From positions 1 to 64,000 of the forward strand of contig CAWEBF010000019.1 in NCBI GenBank assembly GCA_963807235.1: 64,000 bases of DNA, given 5' to 3'. The notes beneath the pieces are model-generated. The model was given only the letters and a program-made list of their open reading frames with translations, was not told the DNA's origin and ran no database searches. Positions 25,953 to 35,933 of the stretch are shown piece after piece. The DNA is from CAWEBF01 sp963807235 (GTDB lineage: Bacteria > Acidobacteriota > Vicinamibacteria > Vicinamibacterales > UBA2999). Made by a program: the position numbers and the translations under genes. The stretch's first letter is position 1. Each line of letters opens with the position of its first letter.

Positions 25953-27749
25953 CTAGGGGATCTGCGCGGCCTTGATGTAAGCGGTCACCTGCTCTTCCAA
26001 CATGTCGAGCGGCAGGCTGCCGTTCCGGAGCACGACATCGTGGAACGCGCGGATGTCGAACCGCGGGCCGAGCGTCTGTTCCGCGCGGCGTCGCAGATCT
26101 TTGATTTTCAGCTCGCCAATCTTGTAGGCCAGCGCCTGGCCCGGGCGCGCGATGTAGCGGTCCACCTCGGCAAGGGACTGGCTGGGCGCATTCTGCTGGA
26201 AGTACTCGCGGGCGCGATCCCTCGTCCACCCGCGAGCGTGGATGCCGGTGTCCACCACGAGCCGCACGGCGCGAAAGCGCTCGCTGGCCAGCTGGCCGAA
26301 CCGCGTCGGAGGATCGCGGTAGACGGTTCCCAGCATGCGTCCCAGGGACTCCGCGTAGAGGCCCCAGCCCTCGCTGAACGCGGTGGATTGAAACACGGTC
26401 CTGAATGTGGGCACGCCCTCCAGCTCGCGCGCCAGGCCCACCTGCAGGTGATGCCCGGGCACGGTTTCGTGCAGCACCAACGCCTCGATGGTGTACTTCG
26501 CCTGCTGCGCCGGCCGGTAGGTGTTCATGTTGAAGTAGCCGGGCCGGGATCCGTCCGCCGTGCCGGCCGTGTAGCTGGACGGCGTCGAGGCGGCGCGGTC
26601 GGGCGGAATCGGACGCACGCGCACCTCCGCGCGAGGCTGCCGCAGGAACAGCTTGGGCATCACCGGCCGCAGGCTCGCCAGCACGTCCTCGGCATAGGCG
26701 ATCATCTCGGCCTCGCTCTCGAACTTGCCGCCCGGCCGGTTGGCCAGCTCGCGCTCGAACTCCTGCATCGTGCCGGTGAAGCCGTACTCGGCGGCAATCG
26801 CACGCATCTCGCGCTCGATCCGATCCACCTCCTTCAACCCCAGCTCGTGCACCTGGTCCGGCGTCATCGTCGTCGTGGTGTAGTAGCGCACCAGGCGCGC
26901 GTACGCGGCCTGCCCACCCGCCGCCGATCCGAGTCCGGCCTCACGACGAGCCCGGGGCCGGTAGCGATCGCGCAGGTAGGTCTCGAGGCGCCGCCAGCTG
27001 GGCACGAACTGCTGCTCGTAGGCCGCGACGGCCGCGGCGCGGAGCCGCCGCTGCGCGCTGCCGGTGACAGGAGGGGGAAACCTGGAGAACGCGGCAAGGA
27101 GCGGCGACTCGAACGCCGGCATGGCGGCCTGCGTCGACACCTGCTCGAGCATCAGGTCCACCGCGCCGATCGGCTGGGCAAGCCCCGCCTCCAGATGCTC
27201 GTCCATCAGCACAATCGCCTGGTCGATGTACGCGGGCACACCGCGCAGCCGGGCCAGGATGTTCTCGTAGTCCGACAGCCGTCCCGACGGCATCGTGTCG
27301 ATGGTGCGGAAAACGGCGTTGTGCGTGCCGTCCACTTGCGACACCGCCTGCATCGCGCTCAGCAGCGAATCGAACTCCAGATTGGTGCGCAGCTCGTATT
27401 CAAGCAGGAGCGCGCTGAGCAGGTCCGTCGGGTTCAGCGTCCCCGGCGAGAGAAACATCGCGCGCTCCAGGTATTCCTGGCGCTGCGTTCGGGCGCGGTC
27501 CCGAGCCGCGCGCGACTGATCCGACCAGCGGCCGTTGTGCTCGCTGCGCCCGACCCGCGTCGCCAACTCGGGCTCGGTGGCGAGGCGCCACTCCCAGTAA
27601 TCGTTGAAGAGCTGATGGAGCGCCTGCGACGACGGGCCCGAGAAGCGCGGCTCCTGCGCCGCCGGCGAAGCCGACAGCGACACCATGCCGTCGGCAGACA
27701 GCGCGGCCGCGATGGCGATCGCGACCAACGCGGCGCGCGTGACTGTCAC
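25953..27749 (-). CDS. DUF885 family zinc metallopeptidase-like protein
   Basis: The 598-residue protein has a signal peptide (MTVTRAALVAIAIAAALSAD) and the full DUF885 domain. The hallmark HETVPGHHLQ lies near residue 430, with a downstream glutamate in AFSEGWGLYAESLG as probable third zinc ligand. Earlier conserved blocks are LFNDYWEWRLATEPELAT and FNMNTYRPAQQAKYTIEAL. The family resembles gluzincin peptidases and is common in Acidobacteriota, but few members have a known substrate. It is probably periplasmic. It ends near the PQQ dehydrogenase gene on the same strand, which starts upstream. Confidence 0.88.
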   Translation of the reverse strand: MTVTRAALVAIAIAAALSADGMVSLSASPAAQEPRFSGPSSQALHQLFNDYWEWRLATEPELATRVGRSEHNGRWSDQSRAARDRARTQRQEYLERAMFLSPGTLNPTDLLSALLLEYELRTNLEFDSLLSAMQAVSQVDGTHNAVFRTIDTMPSGRLSDYENILARLRGVPAYIDQAIVLMDEHLEAGLAQPIGAVDLMLEQVSTQAAMPAFESPLLAAFSRFPPPVTGSAQRRLRAAAVAAYEQQFVPSWRRLETYLRDRYRPRARREAGLGSAAGGQAAYARLVRYYTTTTMTPDQVHELGLKEVDRIEREMRAIAAEYGFTGTMQEFERELANRPGGKFESEAEMIAYAEDVLASLRPVMPKLFLRQPRAEVRVRPIPPDRAASTPSSYTAGTADGSRPGYFNMNTYRPAQQAKYTIEALVLHETVPGHHLQVGLARELEGVPTFRTVFQSTAFSEGWGLYAESLGRMLGTVYRDPPTRFGQLASERFRAVRLVVDTGIHARGWTRDRAREYFQQNAPSQSLAEVDRYIARPGQALAYKIGELKIKDLRRRAEQTLGPRFDIRAFHDVVLRNGSLPLDMLEEQVTAYIKAAQIP

Positions 27750-27756
27750 GGCCGCC

Positions 27757-29763
27757 CTACGATTCCGACGGCAGCTTGAAGGCGATCAGTTCGGCCGCGA
27801 TGTTTGGCGGCGCGCTGATCGCCAGCACGATGTACTGCTGGCCGTTGTGCCAGTAGGTCATCGGCGAGCCCGTTTGCGGCGCCGGCATGTAGACCGAGCC
27901 CATCTCCTTGCCGCTGGCCTTGTCGTAGGCCCGCAGCATCGCGCCGCGCCGCCCGTCGGGCAGCGTGAACACGGCCGCCTTCCCCCGCGATGACCAGCGT
28001 CTTGGTGACCAGCGTGCCGATGCGGCCCTGCCGGCCGGTGCGCGGAATGGTGACGCCTTTGAGCGCCGCGTGGTTGCGGATGTTGTCGGGCGTTTCGCCG
28101 TGCGCGATCTGCCAGGCCATCGTGCCGGTCTTGAGATCGAGCGCGGTGATGCGGCCGTACGGCGGTTTCACCAGCGGGATGCCTTGCACCGTGAGCGGCA
28201 CCGGCGGCGCCTTCGGGTTCTCGGGATTCGGCGCCTGGCCGCGGATGAACCGCATGTCGGATATCTCACCCCCGGGGATGAGGCCGAGGTCGGAGATGCC
28301 GGTGTTGGTGAAGATGTAGAACAGGCTGGTTTCCGGGTCGAACGCACCGCCCTGCCAGTTGGCCCCGCCCGTGACGTTGGGCAGCATCAGCGTGGCCAGC
28401 GGACCGTCCCACTTGCTCACCACCGGCGGCGTAAACAGCGGCCCGAGCTTGAACCGCGACGCCAGCTTGAGCCCTTCCGCTTTCAGCGCCGGCGTGAAGT
28501 CGATCAAGTCGTCGGGCGACACACCCTGGCGCTCGAAGGGCACCGGCTTGGTGACGAAGAGCTGCGTCGGGTGCGCGATCTCGCCTGGCACGTCCGACGC
28601 CTCGACCTTGCGCTCCTCGAACGGCCAGATCGGTTCGCCCGTCACGCGGTCGAACACGTACAGCCAGCCCTGCTTGCTCGGCTGCATGACGATCTTGCGC
28701 AGCTTGCCGTCGATCGTCACGTCCGCCAGGATCGGCGCGCACGGCAGGTCCCAGTCCCAGATGCCGTGCTTGATGAACTGGAAGTGCCACTTGCGCTTGC
28801 CGGTCTTCACGTCCAGCGCCACCAGGCTCTCGCCGAAGAGGCCCGACCCCGGCCGATGGCCACCGTAGTAGTCGCCGGTCGGCATCTCGACCGGCAGGTA
28901 CAGGATGCCCAACTCCTCGTCGGCGCTCATCTGCGCCCACACGCCGGTGTTGCCCGTGTACTCCTCCGAGCCCTGCTGCCAGGTGTCGTAGCCGTACTCG
29001 CCCGGGCGCGGGATGGTGTGGAAGATCCACTGGCGCTTGCCGGTGCGCACGTCGTAGCCGCGCACGTAGCCCTTGTCGTTGCGCCGGCTGACGGGCCGGC
29101 TGCCCTCGGTGTGCGCCGCGCCGATGATGATGGTGTCCTTGACGATAAGGGGCGCCGCGTGCAGGCCGATGTCGCCGGTGACCGGGTCCATCTCCTGGTC
29201 GTCTTCGAGCTTCAGGTCCACCACGCCGTTCTTGCCGAAGGACGGCACCACGTGCCCGGTCTTGGCGTCGAGCGCGATCATCCGGTAGCCGGGCGTCACG
29301 TAGAGGACCGGGCCGCGCGGCCGTCGGTCCAGTAGGACAGACCGCGTCCGGAAAGGCGTCGCGGCGCTTCCTCGCCGCGCTTGCCTTCGTCTTCGCGGTG
29401 CATCCAGAGCTGCTCGCCGGTGGCGGCATCCAGCGCCACCACCGCGCGGCGCGAGCCGGCGGTCGTGTAGAGCACGCCGCCGACCATGAGCGGCGTGGAC
29501 TGATAGTTGTATTCGGGGCGCGGGCCCAGGTGGTCGGTCTTGAAGCGCCACGCCACTTCGAGCTTGCTGAAGTTGCCGGCGTTGATCTGATCGAGCGGCG
29601 AGTATCGAGTGCTCGCCAGGTCGGCGCCGTAGGTGCGCCATTCGCCCTTCGGTGTGGCAGCCGACGCAGGTGCACTGCGCTGCGCCGACGGCGTCAGGGG
29701 AAAGTTGACCAACGCCAGCGCGGCAATCGCTGCGGCGCCCACCATCCTGGAGACTGTGCTCAT
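27757..29763 (-). CDS. PQQ-dependent dehydrogenase, two frameshifts
   Basis: ATG 29763 (MSTVSRMVGAAAIAALALVN) starts a signal peptide. The N-terminal part has GEWRTYGADLASTRYSPLDQI, characteristic of soluble or membrane-linked quinoproteins. A shift near 29320 continues into YVTPGYRMIALDAKTGHVVP. Several propeller repeats follow (ALDVKTGKRKWHFQFIKHGI, VFDRVTGEPIWPFEERKVEA, GRITALDLKTGTMAWQIAHG). A second shift near 27975 leads to GAMLRAYDKASGKEMGSVYM. The joined length is about 668 residues. The closest family style is glucose/polyol quinoprotein dehydrogenase. The fused C-terminal cytochrome of some alcohol dehydrogenases is absent, so electrons would need an external acceptor. Confidence 0.85.
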
Positions 29764-29778
29764 AGTGCTCCTTGCCTT

Positions 29779-29817
29779 GATTAGGCCCGACCCCAAATCC
29801 ACTTTTGGGGACATTAC
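29779..29817. repeat. Copy 2 of ATTAGGCCCGACCCCA-type element with hairpin
   Basis: GATTAGGCCCGACCCCAAAT continues into TTTTGGGGACATTAC. CCCCAAA and TTTGGGG can pair around a 6-nt loop. The element lies between the start of the PQQ dehydrogenase and the end of the M49-like gene and overlaps the latter's stop codon. It ends in ATTAC, as does copy 3. Confidence 0.6.
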
Positions 29818-31546
29818 GGTTGCTGCGCCGTCAGCTGCTCCGCGGTCACGAAGCGCGGCGCGATGTCCACCGGCACGTTCGTCAGCCGATCCAGCACGGC
29901 CTGCACGGGCGGCCGCACGACGCCCATCTTCTCCAGCATCGCCTTGGCGGCGGCATAGTCGCCCTGCGCCTGGATGGTCATGATGTCGCGCGTCAGCCCC
30001 GTCACGTTCTCCTTGATTCGCGCGGGATTCACGGCGAACGTGCCGTCGGCGTTTGCCACCACGCCGCCGTTGTCCAGGAAGTAGTTCATCTGGATCGCCA
30101 CGCCGCGCCCGTGCGCCTCGTTGATGCCGAAGCGGATCGACCGGAACATCGACGCCAGATACGTCGTGTACATCGTGTCGGCCAGCGCCTTGTCCAGCAC
30201 GCCCTTGTCCAGCAGGAACTGCAGCGCGAAGAGTCCCGAGATGTCGGCCTTGGCTTCCTCGGTGGTGCCGTAGGTTTCCTTGAGTTCCTGCCGCACCCGC
30301 GTGGCGCGTCCGCCGACGGTGATGTTCTGCGGGCCCAGCCCGTGCATCAGCTCGTGCATCAGGATGTGGGTGAAGAACGCGTCGAAGCTCACCTTGCCCT
30401 GATCGGCGGCCGAGAGCGCCACCTTGCTGATCGGCTGGAGCACCATGCGGAACTTGGCCTCCTGGTTGTTCTTCAGCATCACCCGCTTGGCACCCTTGGC
30501 CGTCACCACCCGCTCGTCGTTCGGCAGGTTGAAGGCCGCCGTCTGCACGCCGCGGTTGCCGTCGCCCGACGAGAACACGGTGTTGACGACACGGATGGGC
30601 GCCAGCGCACCCAGCTTCGGGTTCCGATACTGCGGGTCGATCGGCAGGTTGTTCTCGATGCCCTGCAGCTCGGCGCCCAGGCGGCTCAGCTTCTGCGTTT
30701 CCGCGTCGTCACGCAGCGTGATGAACGCCTCGAACGCCGCCTTGTAGTTGAACCACTCGTCTTCGTAGGTCTCGTAGGGCCCGATGGTCGGCTCGATGCT
30801 GGCGTCCAGCTCCATCCACGCAATATCGCTGGCGTAGTAATCGTTGCTCGACAGCGCCGCCGCGCGAGTGTCGAGATAGGCTTTGAGCGTCGGCTGCGTG
30901 GTCAGCGCCGCCGCCTCGCGCAGCAGGCCCGCGACGCGCGCGAGCTCGCCCTGGTACTCCAGGCTGTACGGCACGGCTTGCAGCCTGCCGTCCGTGCCGC
31001 GACGGATCGTGGTGAAGAACCCGGTGGCCCGGTCGCGTTCGGCGGGCGACAACCCGGCGAGCCACTTCTCCACTTCCTCCTTCATCGCGCCCACCGCATA
31101 GAAGTTCCCCTGCGGCGGCTTGGCGGGCACGCCCGCGACGAACGGCTCGTTGTGATCCAGGCGCGACCACGGGCCCTTGTTCAGCAGGAAGTAGTCGAGC
31201 CGCGCGCGGCCGAGCGGCGACCCGTCCTGCGTGAGCTCGATGAGCAGCGACTCGTTGCCCTCCCAGACCTGCCGCAGGTACAGGGCGTCGAACACCTTGG
31301 CCGCCTCGACCATCTTGGCCAATGCCTGGCGCTCGTTTGCCGGCAAGGCCGCGACGTCGGCCGTCAGGTCCACCGGCGCGAAGCGCGCCATCATCGTTTG
31401 GATTTTCTGGAGCATGGGATCGGTGGGCGGCGCGGTCCCGCCGCCAGGCGCTCCGCAACGTTGTCCGGCTGACGGCACGCCGGCGTCAGCGTCACCGCCA
31501 GGGCCGCACTGCCGAGCACAAGAATCGCTGCCATCTGTTTGATCAT
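29814..31546 (-). CDS. M49-like zinc peptidase lipoprotein, one frameshift
   Basis: ATG 31546 reads MIKQMAAILVLGSAALAVTL and then TPAC, a possible lipobox. A shift near 31445 joins it to the main frame, giving about 577 residues. The core has FDAFFTHILMHELMHGLGP around residue 395, in which HELMH gives the zinc His pair, and the downstream glutamate in TTEEAKADISGLFALQFLL. This layout resembles the dipeptidyl-peptidase III (M49) group, although the motif here is the shorter HExxH. It is probably exposed to the periplasm, and its substrate is unknown. The stop codon lies in a dispersed repeat. Confidence 0.75.
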
Positions 31547-31574
31547 CGCGACGCCTCGCCGGCCGGTGGTGGTG

Positions 31575-32129
31575 TCAGTGAACGCCCGGGCTCATTTGGA
31601 GTGCGGCCGGATCGGCGCCCAGGCGCCTGATGGCCGTCTCCCACATCTCGTCCGCCGGCACGCCGAAGATGAGCTGCGGGTCCACATCGGTCATCAGCCA
31701 CGATGAAGTGGCCAGTTCCTGTTCCAGCTGGCCAGGTCCCCAGCCCGCGTAACCCACCACGACGCGGGCGCGGCTGGTGGGTGGCGTCTGCAGAAGCTGC
31801 ATCGTGAGCGTGTGCGACACCGACAGGAGCACCCCGGGACAGATCTCCCGCTGTTCGTCTTCCGGGCCATGCGATTCGGACATGAGCACCCAGGTCTTCT
31901 GCGGATCCACGGGACCGCCCAGCCACAACCGGAGGTCCCGGTCCACGTTGATGGGCGGCTCGGTCTTGACCATCGTCCACGCGGGCTCGGTCATCTGCCG
32001 GTTCACCACCAGGCCGAAGGCGCCTTCCGTCGTGTAATCGCACAGCAGCACGACCGTACGAGAGAAGTTGGGGTCCGCCATCTGGGGCATGGACAGCAGG
32101 AGCAGTGGAGCCGAGCCTTGCACGCGCAA
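31575..32129 (-). CDS. yqgE: YqgE/AlgH family protein
   Basis: The 184-residue protein has the family blocks PLLLLSMPQMADPNFSRTVV, GAFGLVVNRQ, LWLGGPVDPQKTWVL and VVVGYAGWGPGQLEQELA. DUF179/YqgE proteins are small soluble proteins of uncertain function; AlgH of Pseudomonas was linked to alginate control. ruvX, a frequent neighbour of yqgE in other bacteria, is at the far end of this window. The start follows a region with two strong hairpins (32144-32162 and 32175-32219). Confidence 0.9.
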   Translation of the reverse strand: MRVQGSAPLLLLSMPQMADPNFSRTVVLLCDYTTEGAFGLVVNRQMTEPAWTMVKTEPPINVDRDLRLWLGGPVDPQKTWVLMSESHGPEDEQREICPGVLLSVSHTLTMQLLQTPPTSRARVVVGYAGWGPGQLEQELATSSWLMTDVDPQLIFGVPADEMWETAIRRLGADPAALQMSPGVH

Positions 32130-32143
32130 ATAATAGCAGCCCC

Positions 32144-32162
32144 GGCGCCGCGAAGCGGCGCC
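32144..32162. terminator. Perfect 8-bp stem hairpin before yqgE
   Basis: GGCGCCGC, a GAA loop and GCGGCGCC form an eight-pair GC stem. It lies between queG (ending at 32216) and yqgE (starting at 32129), both on the minus strand. There is no clear T-run, so it could be a terminator, an attenuator or an mRNA 5' structure. Confidence 0.4.
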
Positions 32163-32174
32163 CAGAAGACACTG

Positions 32175-32219
32175 TCTAGCGAGGCGAAGCGCTTCCGGGC
32201 CAGAGCGAAGCCTCGCTAG
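32175..32219. repeat. Inverted repeat at the queG stop
   Basis: TAGCGAGGCGAAGCG and GCGAAGCCTCGCTA face each other across about 13 bp. The outer nine bases, TAGCGAGGC and GCCTCGCTA, are perfect inverted copies. The element includes the queG stop codon. It may be a terminator stem or a copy of a dispersed palindrome. Confidence 0.5.
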
Positions 32220-33157
32220 CTTGGCCCCGCCTCCGGCGGGGCGGTGTTCAGGTTGGCGACGGCGGCCGTGATGTTGCGGCGGAGTCCTGTCAGCTTGGGG
32301 CGCGTCATCGGGCCGCCCTTCACCGAACGCCGCAGCTCGTCGTCGGGGCGCTGACTCAGCTCAGCGAGGATTGGCGCGTCCCACGCCGCGCGCGGCTGCC
32401 AGTGCGGGTCGGTGGAGATGGGCGCGGGCCGGTTGTAGGGACAGACGTCCTGGCAGATGTCGCACCCGTAGACGTGCGCGCCAAGCGCGGGCCGCAGAGC
32501 GTCGGGGATTGGCGCGCGCAGCTCGATGGTCAGATACGACAGGCAGCGGGTGGAGTCGAGCACACCCGGCTCGACCAGGGCCCCGGTGGGGCACGCCTCC
32601 AGGCAGCGCGTGCAGGTGCCGCACTGCTCCAGCCCCTGCGTGTCGGGCTCGAGCGCCAGGTTGGTGATCACGACGCCCAGGAACAACCACGACCCCAGCT
32701 CGGCATTGATGAGGCACGTGTTCTTGCCGATCCACCCGAGCCCGGCGTATTGGGCATACACCCGTTCCTGCACGGGGCCGGTGTCCACGTAGGTGAGGGC
32801 ATCGAAAGGCTCGTGCGACGTCTCGCGCATCCATGCCACCAGCGCGTCGAGGCGCGGCTTCAGGACGTCGTGGTAGTCGTCGCCCCAGGCGTACCGGGAT
32901 ACGCGAGCGACGCCCGCGGGCCGGTCGATCGAGTACGGCCGGTCGGTGTTGTACAGCGTACCGGTGACGATGACGCTCCGCGCCTGCGGCATCACGGCGC
33001 GGACGTCGCGGCGGCGCTCCGCGGTGCGCGCCATCCAGGCCATTTCGCCGGCGTACCCACGGTCCAGCCACTCGCGCAGGAAGGCGAGCTCGGGAAAGTC
33101 GTCCACCGGCGCCACGCCGCACAGGTCGAAGCCCAGCGCGGCGGCCTGCGCCTTCAC
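32216..33157 (-). CDS. queG: Epoxyqueuosine reductase
   Basis: The 313-residue protein starts at GTG 33157; a slightly earlier non-ATG start is possible because homology-like sequence (TDLSSEAV) continues upstream. It carries the cobalamin-binding N-terminal domain (GFDLCGVAPVDDFPELAFLR, YAWGDDYHDVLKPRLDALVA, VDTGPVQERVYAQYAGLGWI) and two 4Fe-4S clusters, CGTCTRCLEACPTGA and CDICQDVCPYN. QueG reduces epoxyqueuosine to queuosine at the tRNA wobble base. The C-terminal HEAT-repeat extension of longer QueG proteins is absent or reduced, which is common. Confidence 0.93.
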   Translation of the reverse strand: MKAQAAALGFDLCGVAPVDDFPELAFLREWLDRGYAGEMAWMARTAERRRDVRAVMPQARSVIVTGTLYNTDRPYSIDRPAGVARVSRYAWGDDYHDVLKPRLDALVAWMRETSHEPFDALTYVDTGPVQERVYAQYAGLGWIGKNTCLINAELGSWLFLGVVITNLALEPDTQGLEQCGTCTRCLEACPTGALVEPGVLDSTRCLSYLTIELRAPIPDALRPALGAHVYGCDICQDVCPYNRPAPISTDPHWQPRAAWDAPILAELSQRPDDELRRSVKGGPMTRPKLTGLRRNITAAVANLNTAPPEAGPS

Positions 33158-33176
33158 CGCCTCCGAAGACAGATCC

Positions 33177-33216
33177 GTAATTTCTCCCCCTTGGGGTCGG
33201 GCCTAATTGACGCTAC
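33177..33216. repeat. Copy 3 of ATTAGGCCCGACCCCA-type element
   Basis: Read on the minus strand it is CAATTAGGCCCGACCCCAAG followed by GGGGGAGAAATTAC. It shares with copy 2 the ATTAGGCCCGACCCCAA core, a facing GGGG and the end ATTAC. It fills the spacer between acnA and queG and reaches the acnA stop codon. Confidence 0.6.
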
Positions 33217-35924
33217 TTCCTCGCCACGAGCTGCCGCACGACATACGGCAGGATGCCGCCGTGGCGGAACGACACCAGTTCCTCCGGCGTGTCGATGCGC
33301 ACGACGGCCGTGAACTCGCACCGCGTGCCGTCGGCGGCCGTCGCCACCACCGTCAGGACGCCTCGCGGGCGCAGATCGTTGGCAACCCCCACCAGGTCGT
33401 ACGACTCGGTGCCCGTCAGCTTCAGCGACGCAGCGTTCTGGCCCGCCTTGAACTCGAGCGGCAGCACGCCCATGTTGACGAGGTTGCTGCGATGAATGCG
33501 CTCGAACGACTCCGCGATCACCGCCTTCACGCCCAACAGCTGCGTGCCCTTGGCGGCCCAGTCGCGTGACGACCCCGAGCCGTATTCCTTCCCGGCCAGC
33601 ACCAGCAGCGGAACGCCCGCGGCCTGGTACTGCACCGACGCGTCGAAGATCGTCAGCTGCTGGTCGCCCGGCTGATACCGCGTCCAGCCGCCCTCGGTGC
33701 CCGGCGCCAGCTGGTTGCGCAACCGCACGTTGGCGAACGTGCCGCGCATCATCACCTCGTGATTCCCGCGGCGCGCCCCGTACGAATTGAAATCGGACGG
33801 CTTCACGCCCTTTTCGATCAGATACTTCCCCGCCGGGCTGTCGGCCTTGATCGACCCGGCTGGCGAGATGTGGTCCGTGGTGACGCTGTCGCCCAGCACG
33901 GCCAGCACGCGCGCGCCGGTGATGTCGCGAGGTGCCGGCGGCGCCATTGTCATGCCGTCGAGGAACGTGGGCTTGCGGATGTAGGTGGAGTCGGCCTCCC
34001 ACGCGAAGCGGCTGCCCTCCGGCACCGCCAGGCCCTGCCAGCGCTCGTCGCCGGTGAAGACGCCGGCGTAGCTGCGGCTGAACATCTCCGATGTGACGGC
34101 CGTGAGCATCGTCTGCTGGATCTCCTGCTCGGTCGGCCAGATGTCCTTGAGGTACACCGGCAGGCCGTTCGCGCCGTCCCCAATCGGCTCGGTGGTCAGG
34201 TCCTTGGTGATCGTGCCGGCCAGTGCGTAGGCCACGACGAGCGGCGGCGACGCCAGGTAGTTGGCGCGCACCTCCTGCTGGATGCGGCCCTCGAAGTTGC
34301 GGTTGCCGCTCAGCACGGAGCTGACGACGAGATTCTTCTCGCGGATGACGGCCGACACCTCTTCGGGCAGCGGACCGCTGTTGCCGATGCACGTGGTGCA
34401 GCCGTAGCCGACCAGGTTGAAGCCGAGCTGATCGAGATAGGGTGTCAGCCCCGCGGCATTCAGGTACTCCGTGACCACCTTCGAACCAGGGGCCAGGCTG
34501 GTCTTCACCCACGGCTTGCTGGTAAGGCCTCGTTCGACCGCCTTCTTGGCCACCAGGCCCGCGCCAATCATCACGCTGGGGTTCGACGTGTTCGTGCAGC
34601 TGGTGATCGCGGCGATGACCACATGGCCGTGGTCGAGCGCCGCCACCGATTCCGCGACGGCCACGGCCGAGGGCGCCGTCGCCACGGCAGTGGCCGTCCC
34701 TCCGCCCTTCGCAGGCACCTGCATGCCCGGCAGCGCGGCGGCAAACGCCACCTTGGCCTTGTTGAGCGCCACGCGATCCTGCGGCCGCTTCGGACCCGCC
34801 AGGCAGGGCTCGATGCTCTCCAGCTTGATGTCGATCGTCTGGGAGTAGACCGCGTCGGGGCTGCCCGCCGTGCGGAAGAGGCCCTGCGCCTTCGCGTACT
34901 CCTCCACGAGCTGGACGCGCGTCGCGTCGCGGCCGGTCAGCCGCAGATACTCCAGCGTCATGTCGTCGATCGGGAAAATCGCCACCGTGGCGCCGTACTC
35001 GGGGCACATGTTGCCGAGCGTGGCCCGGTCCGCAATCGTCAGCCCGCTCAGCCCTTCGCCGTAGAACTCCACGAACTTGCCCACGACGCCCACCTTGCGC
35101 AGCGTCTCGGTGACCGTGAGCACGAGGTCGGTGGCCGTCGTCCCGCGCGGCAGGCTGCCGGTGAGCCGCACACCCAGCACCTGTGGGATCAGCATCGAGC
35201 TGGGTTGACCCAGCATCGCCGCCTCGGCCTCGATGCCGCCCACGCCCCAGCCCACGACGCCCAGGCCGTTGACCATCGTGGTGTGCGAGTCGGTGCCGAC
35301 GAGCGTGTCGGGATACGCCAGTGTCCGGCCGTCCACCGTGTCCGAGAACACCACCCGCGCCAGGTGCTCGATGTTCACCTGGTGGACGATGCCCGTATCG
35401 GGCGGCACGACGGCGAAGTTGTTGAACGCGCGCTGCCCCCAGCGCAGGAACGCATAGCGCTCGCGGTTGCGCGAGAACTCCAGCTCGGCGTTCAGCGCGA
35501 ACGCGTCGGCGCGGCCGAAGTAGTCCACCTGCACCGAGTGGTCGATCACGAGCTCCACGGTGCGCAGCGGATTGACGCGGTCCGGATCGCCGCCCAGCGT
35601 CACCACGGCGTCGCGCATCGCGGCCAGGTCCACCACGCACGGCACGCCGGTGAAGTCCTGCAGCAGGACGCGCGCCGGCATGAACGAGATCTCCTTCTCG
35701 ACGTTCGCCGTGGCGTTCCACTCGGCCAGGGCGCGAATGTCGTCGGCTTTCACGAACGCGTCGTCCTCGCGCCGCAGCAGGTTCTCGAGCAGGATCTTGA
35801 GCGAGAACGGGAGACGCGCGACGCGCGGGAACGTCTTTTCGAGGACAGGCAGGCTGTAGAACTCGACCGGCGCTCCGCCGACGCGGATCTCGCTCCGTGT
35901 CCCGAAGCTATTCAGTGTGGACAT
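33213..35924 (-). CDS. acnA: Aconitate hydratase A
   Basis: The intact 903-residue protein starts MSTLNSFGTRSEIRVGG and has the AcnA/IRP layout. The N-terminal domains include GTDSHTTMVNGLGVVGWGVG. The cluster cysteines are in AAITSCTNTSNPSVMIGAGL and GYGCTTCIGNSGPLPEE. The swivel domain carries FNSYGARRGNHEVMMRGTFA and LVLAGKEYGSGSSRDWAAKG. It interconverts citrate and isocitrate in the TCA cycle using a 4Fe-4S cluster. It is one of the few long genes here with no frameshift. Upstream is the lpxB end, 9 bp away, on the same strand. Confidence 0.97.
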   Translation of the reverse strand: MSTLNSFGTRSEIRVGGAPVEFYSLPVLEKTFPRVARLPFSLKILLENLLRREDDAFVKADDIRALAEWNATANVEKEISFMPARVLLQDFTGVPCVVDLAAMRDAVVTLGGDPDRVNPLRTVELVIDHSVQVDYFGRADAFALNAELEFSRNRERYAFLRWGQRAFNNFAVVPPDTGIVHQVNIEHLARVVFSDTVDGRTLAYPDTLVGTDSHTTMVNGLGVVGWGVGGIEAEAAMLGQPSSMLIPQVLGVRLTGSLPRGTTATDLVLTVTETLRKVGVVGKFVEFYGEGLSGLTIADRATLGNMCPEYGATVAIFPIDDMTLEYLRLTGRDATRVQLVEEYAKAQGLFRTAGSPDAVYSQTIDIKLESIEPCLAGPKRPQDRVALNKAKVAFAAALPGMQVPAKGGGTATAVATAPSAVAVAESVAALDHGHVVIAAITSCTNTSNPSVMIGAGLVAKKAVERGLTSKPWVKTSLAPGSKVVTEYLNAAGLTPYLDQLGFNLVGYGCTTCIGNSGPLPEEVSAVIREKNLVVSSVLSGNRNFEGRIQQEVRANYLASPPLVVAYALAGTITKDLTTEPIGDGANGLPVYLKDIWPTEQEIQQTMLTAVTSEMFSRSYAGVFTGDERWQGLAVPEGSRFAWEADSTYIRKPTFLDGMTMAPPAPRDITGARVLAVLGDSVTTDHISPAGSIKADSPAGKYLIEKGVKPSDFNSYGARRGNHEVMMRGTFANVRLRNQLAPGTEGGWTRYQPGDQQLTIFDASVQYQAAGVPLLVLAGKEYGSGSSRDWAAKGTQLLGVKAVIAESFERIHRSNLVNMGVLPLEFKAGQNAASLKLTGTESYDLVGVANDLRPRGVLTVVATAADGTRCEFTAVVRIDTPEELVSFRHGGILPYVVRQLVARK

Positions 35925-35933
35925 AATCGTCCA

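Noticed and set aside
29805..31472. A 555-residue plus-strand frame opposite the M49-like peptidase
   Set aside because: It is His/Arg/Leu-rich with no family features, while the minus strand has a zinc motif and a lipoprotein signal.
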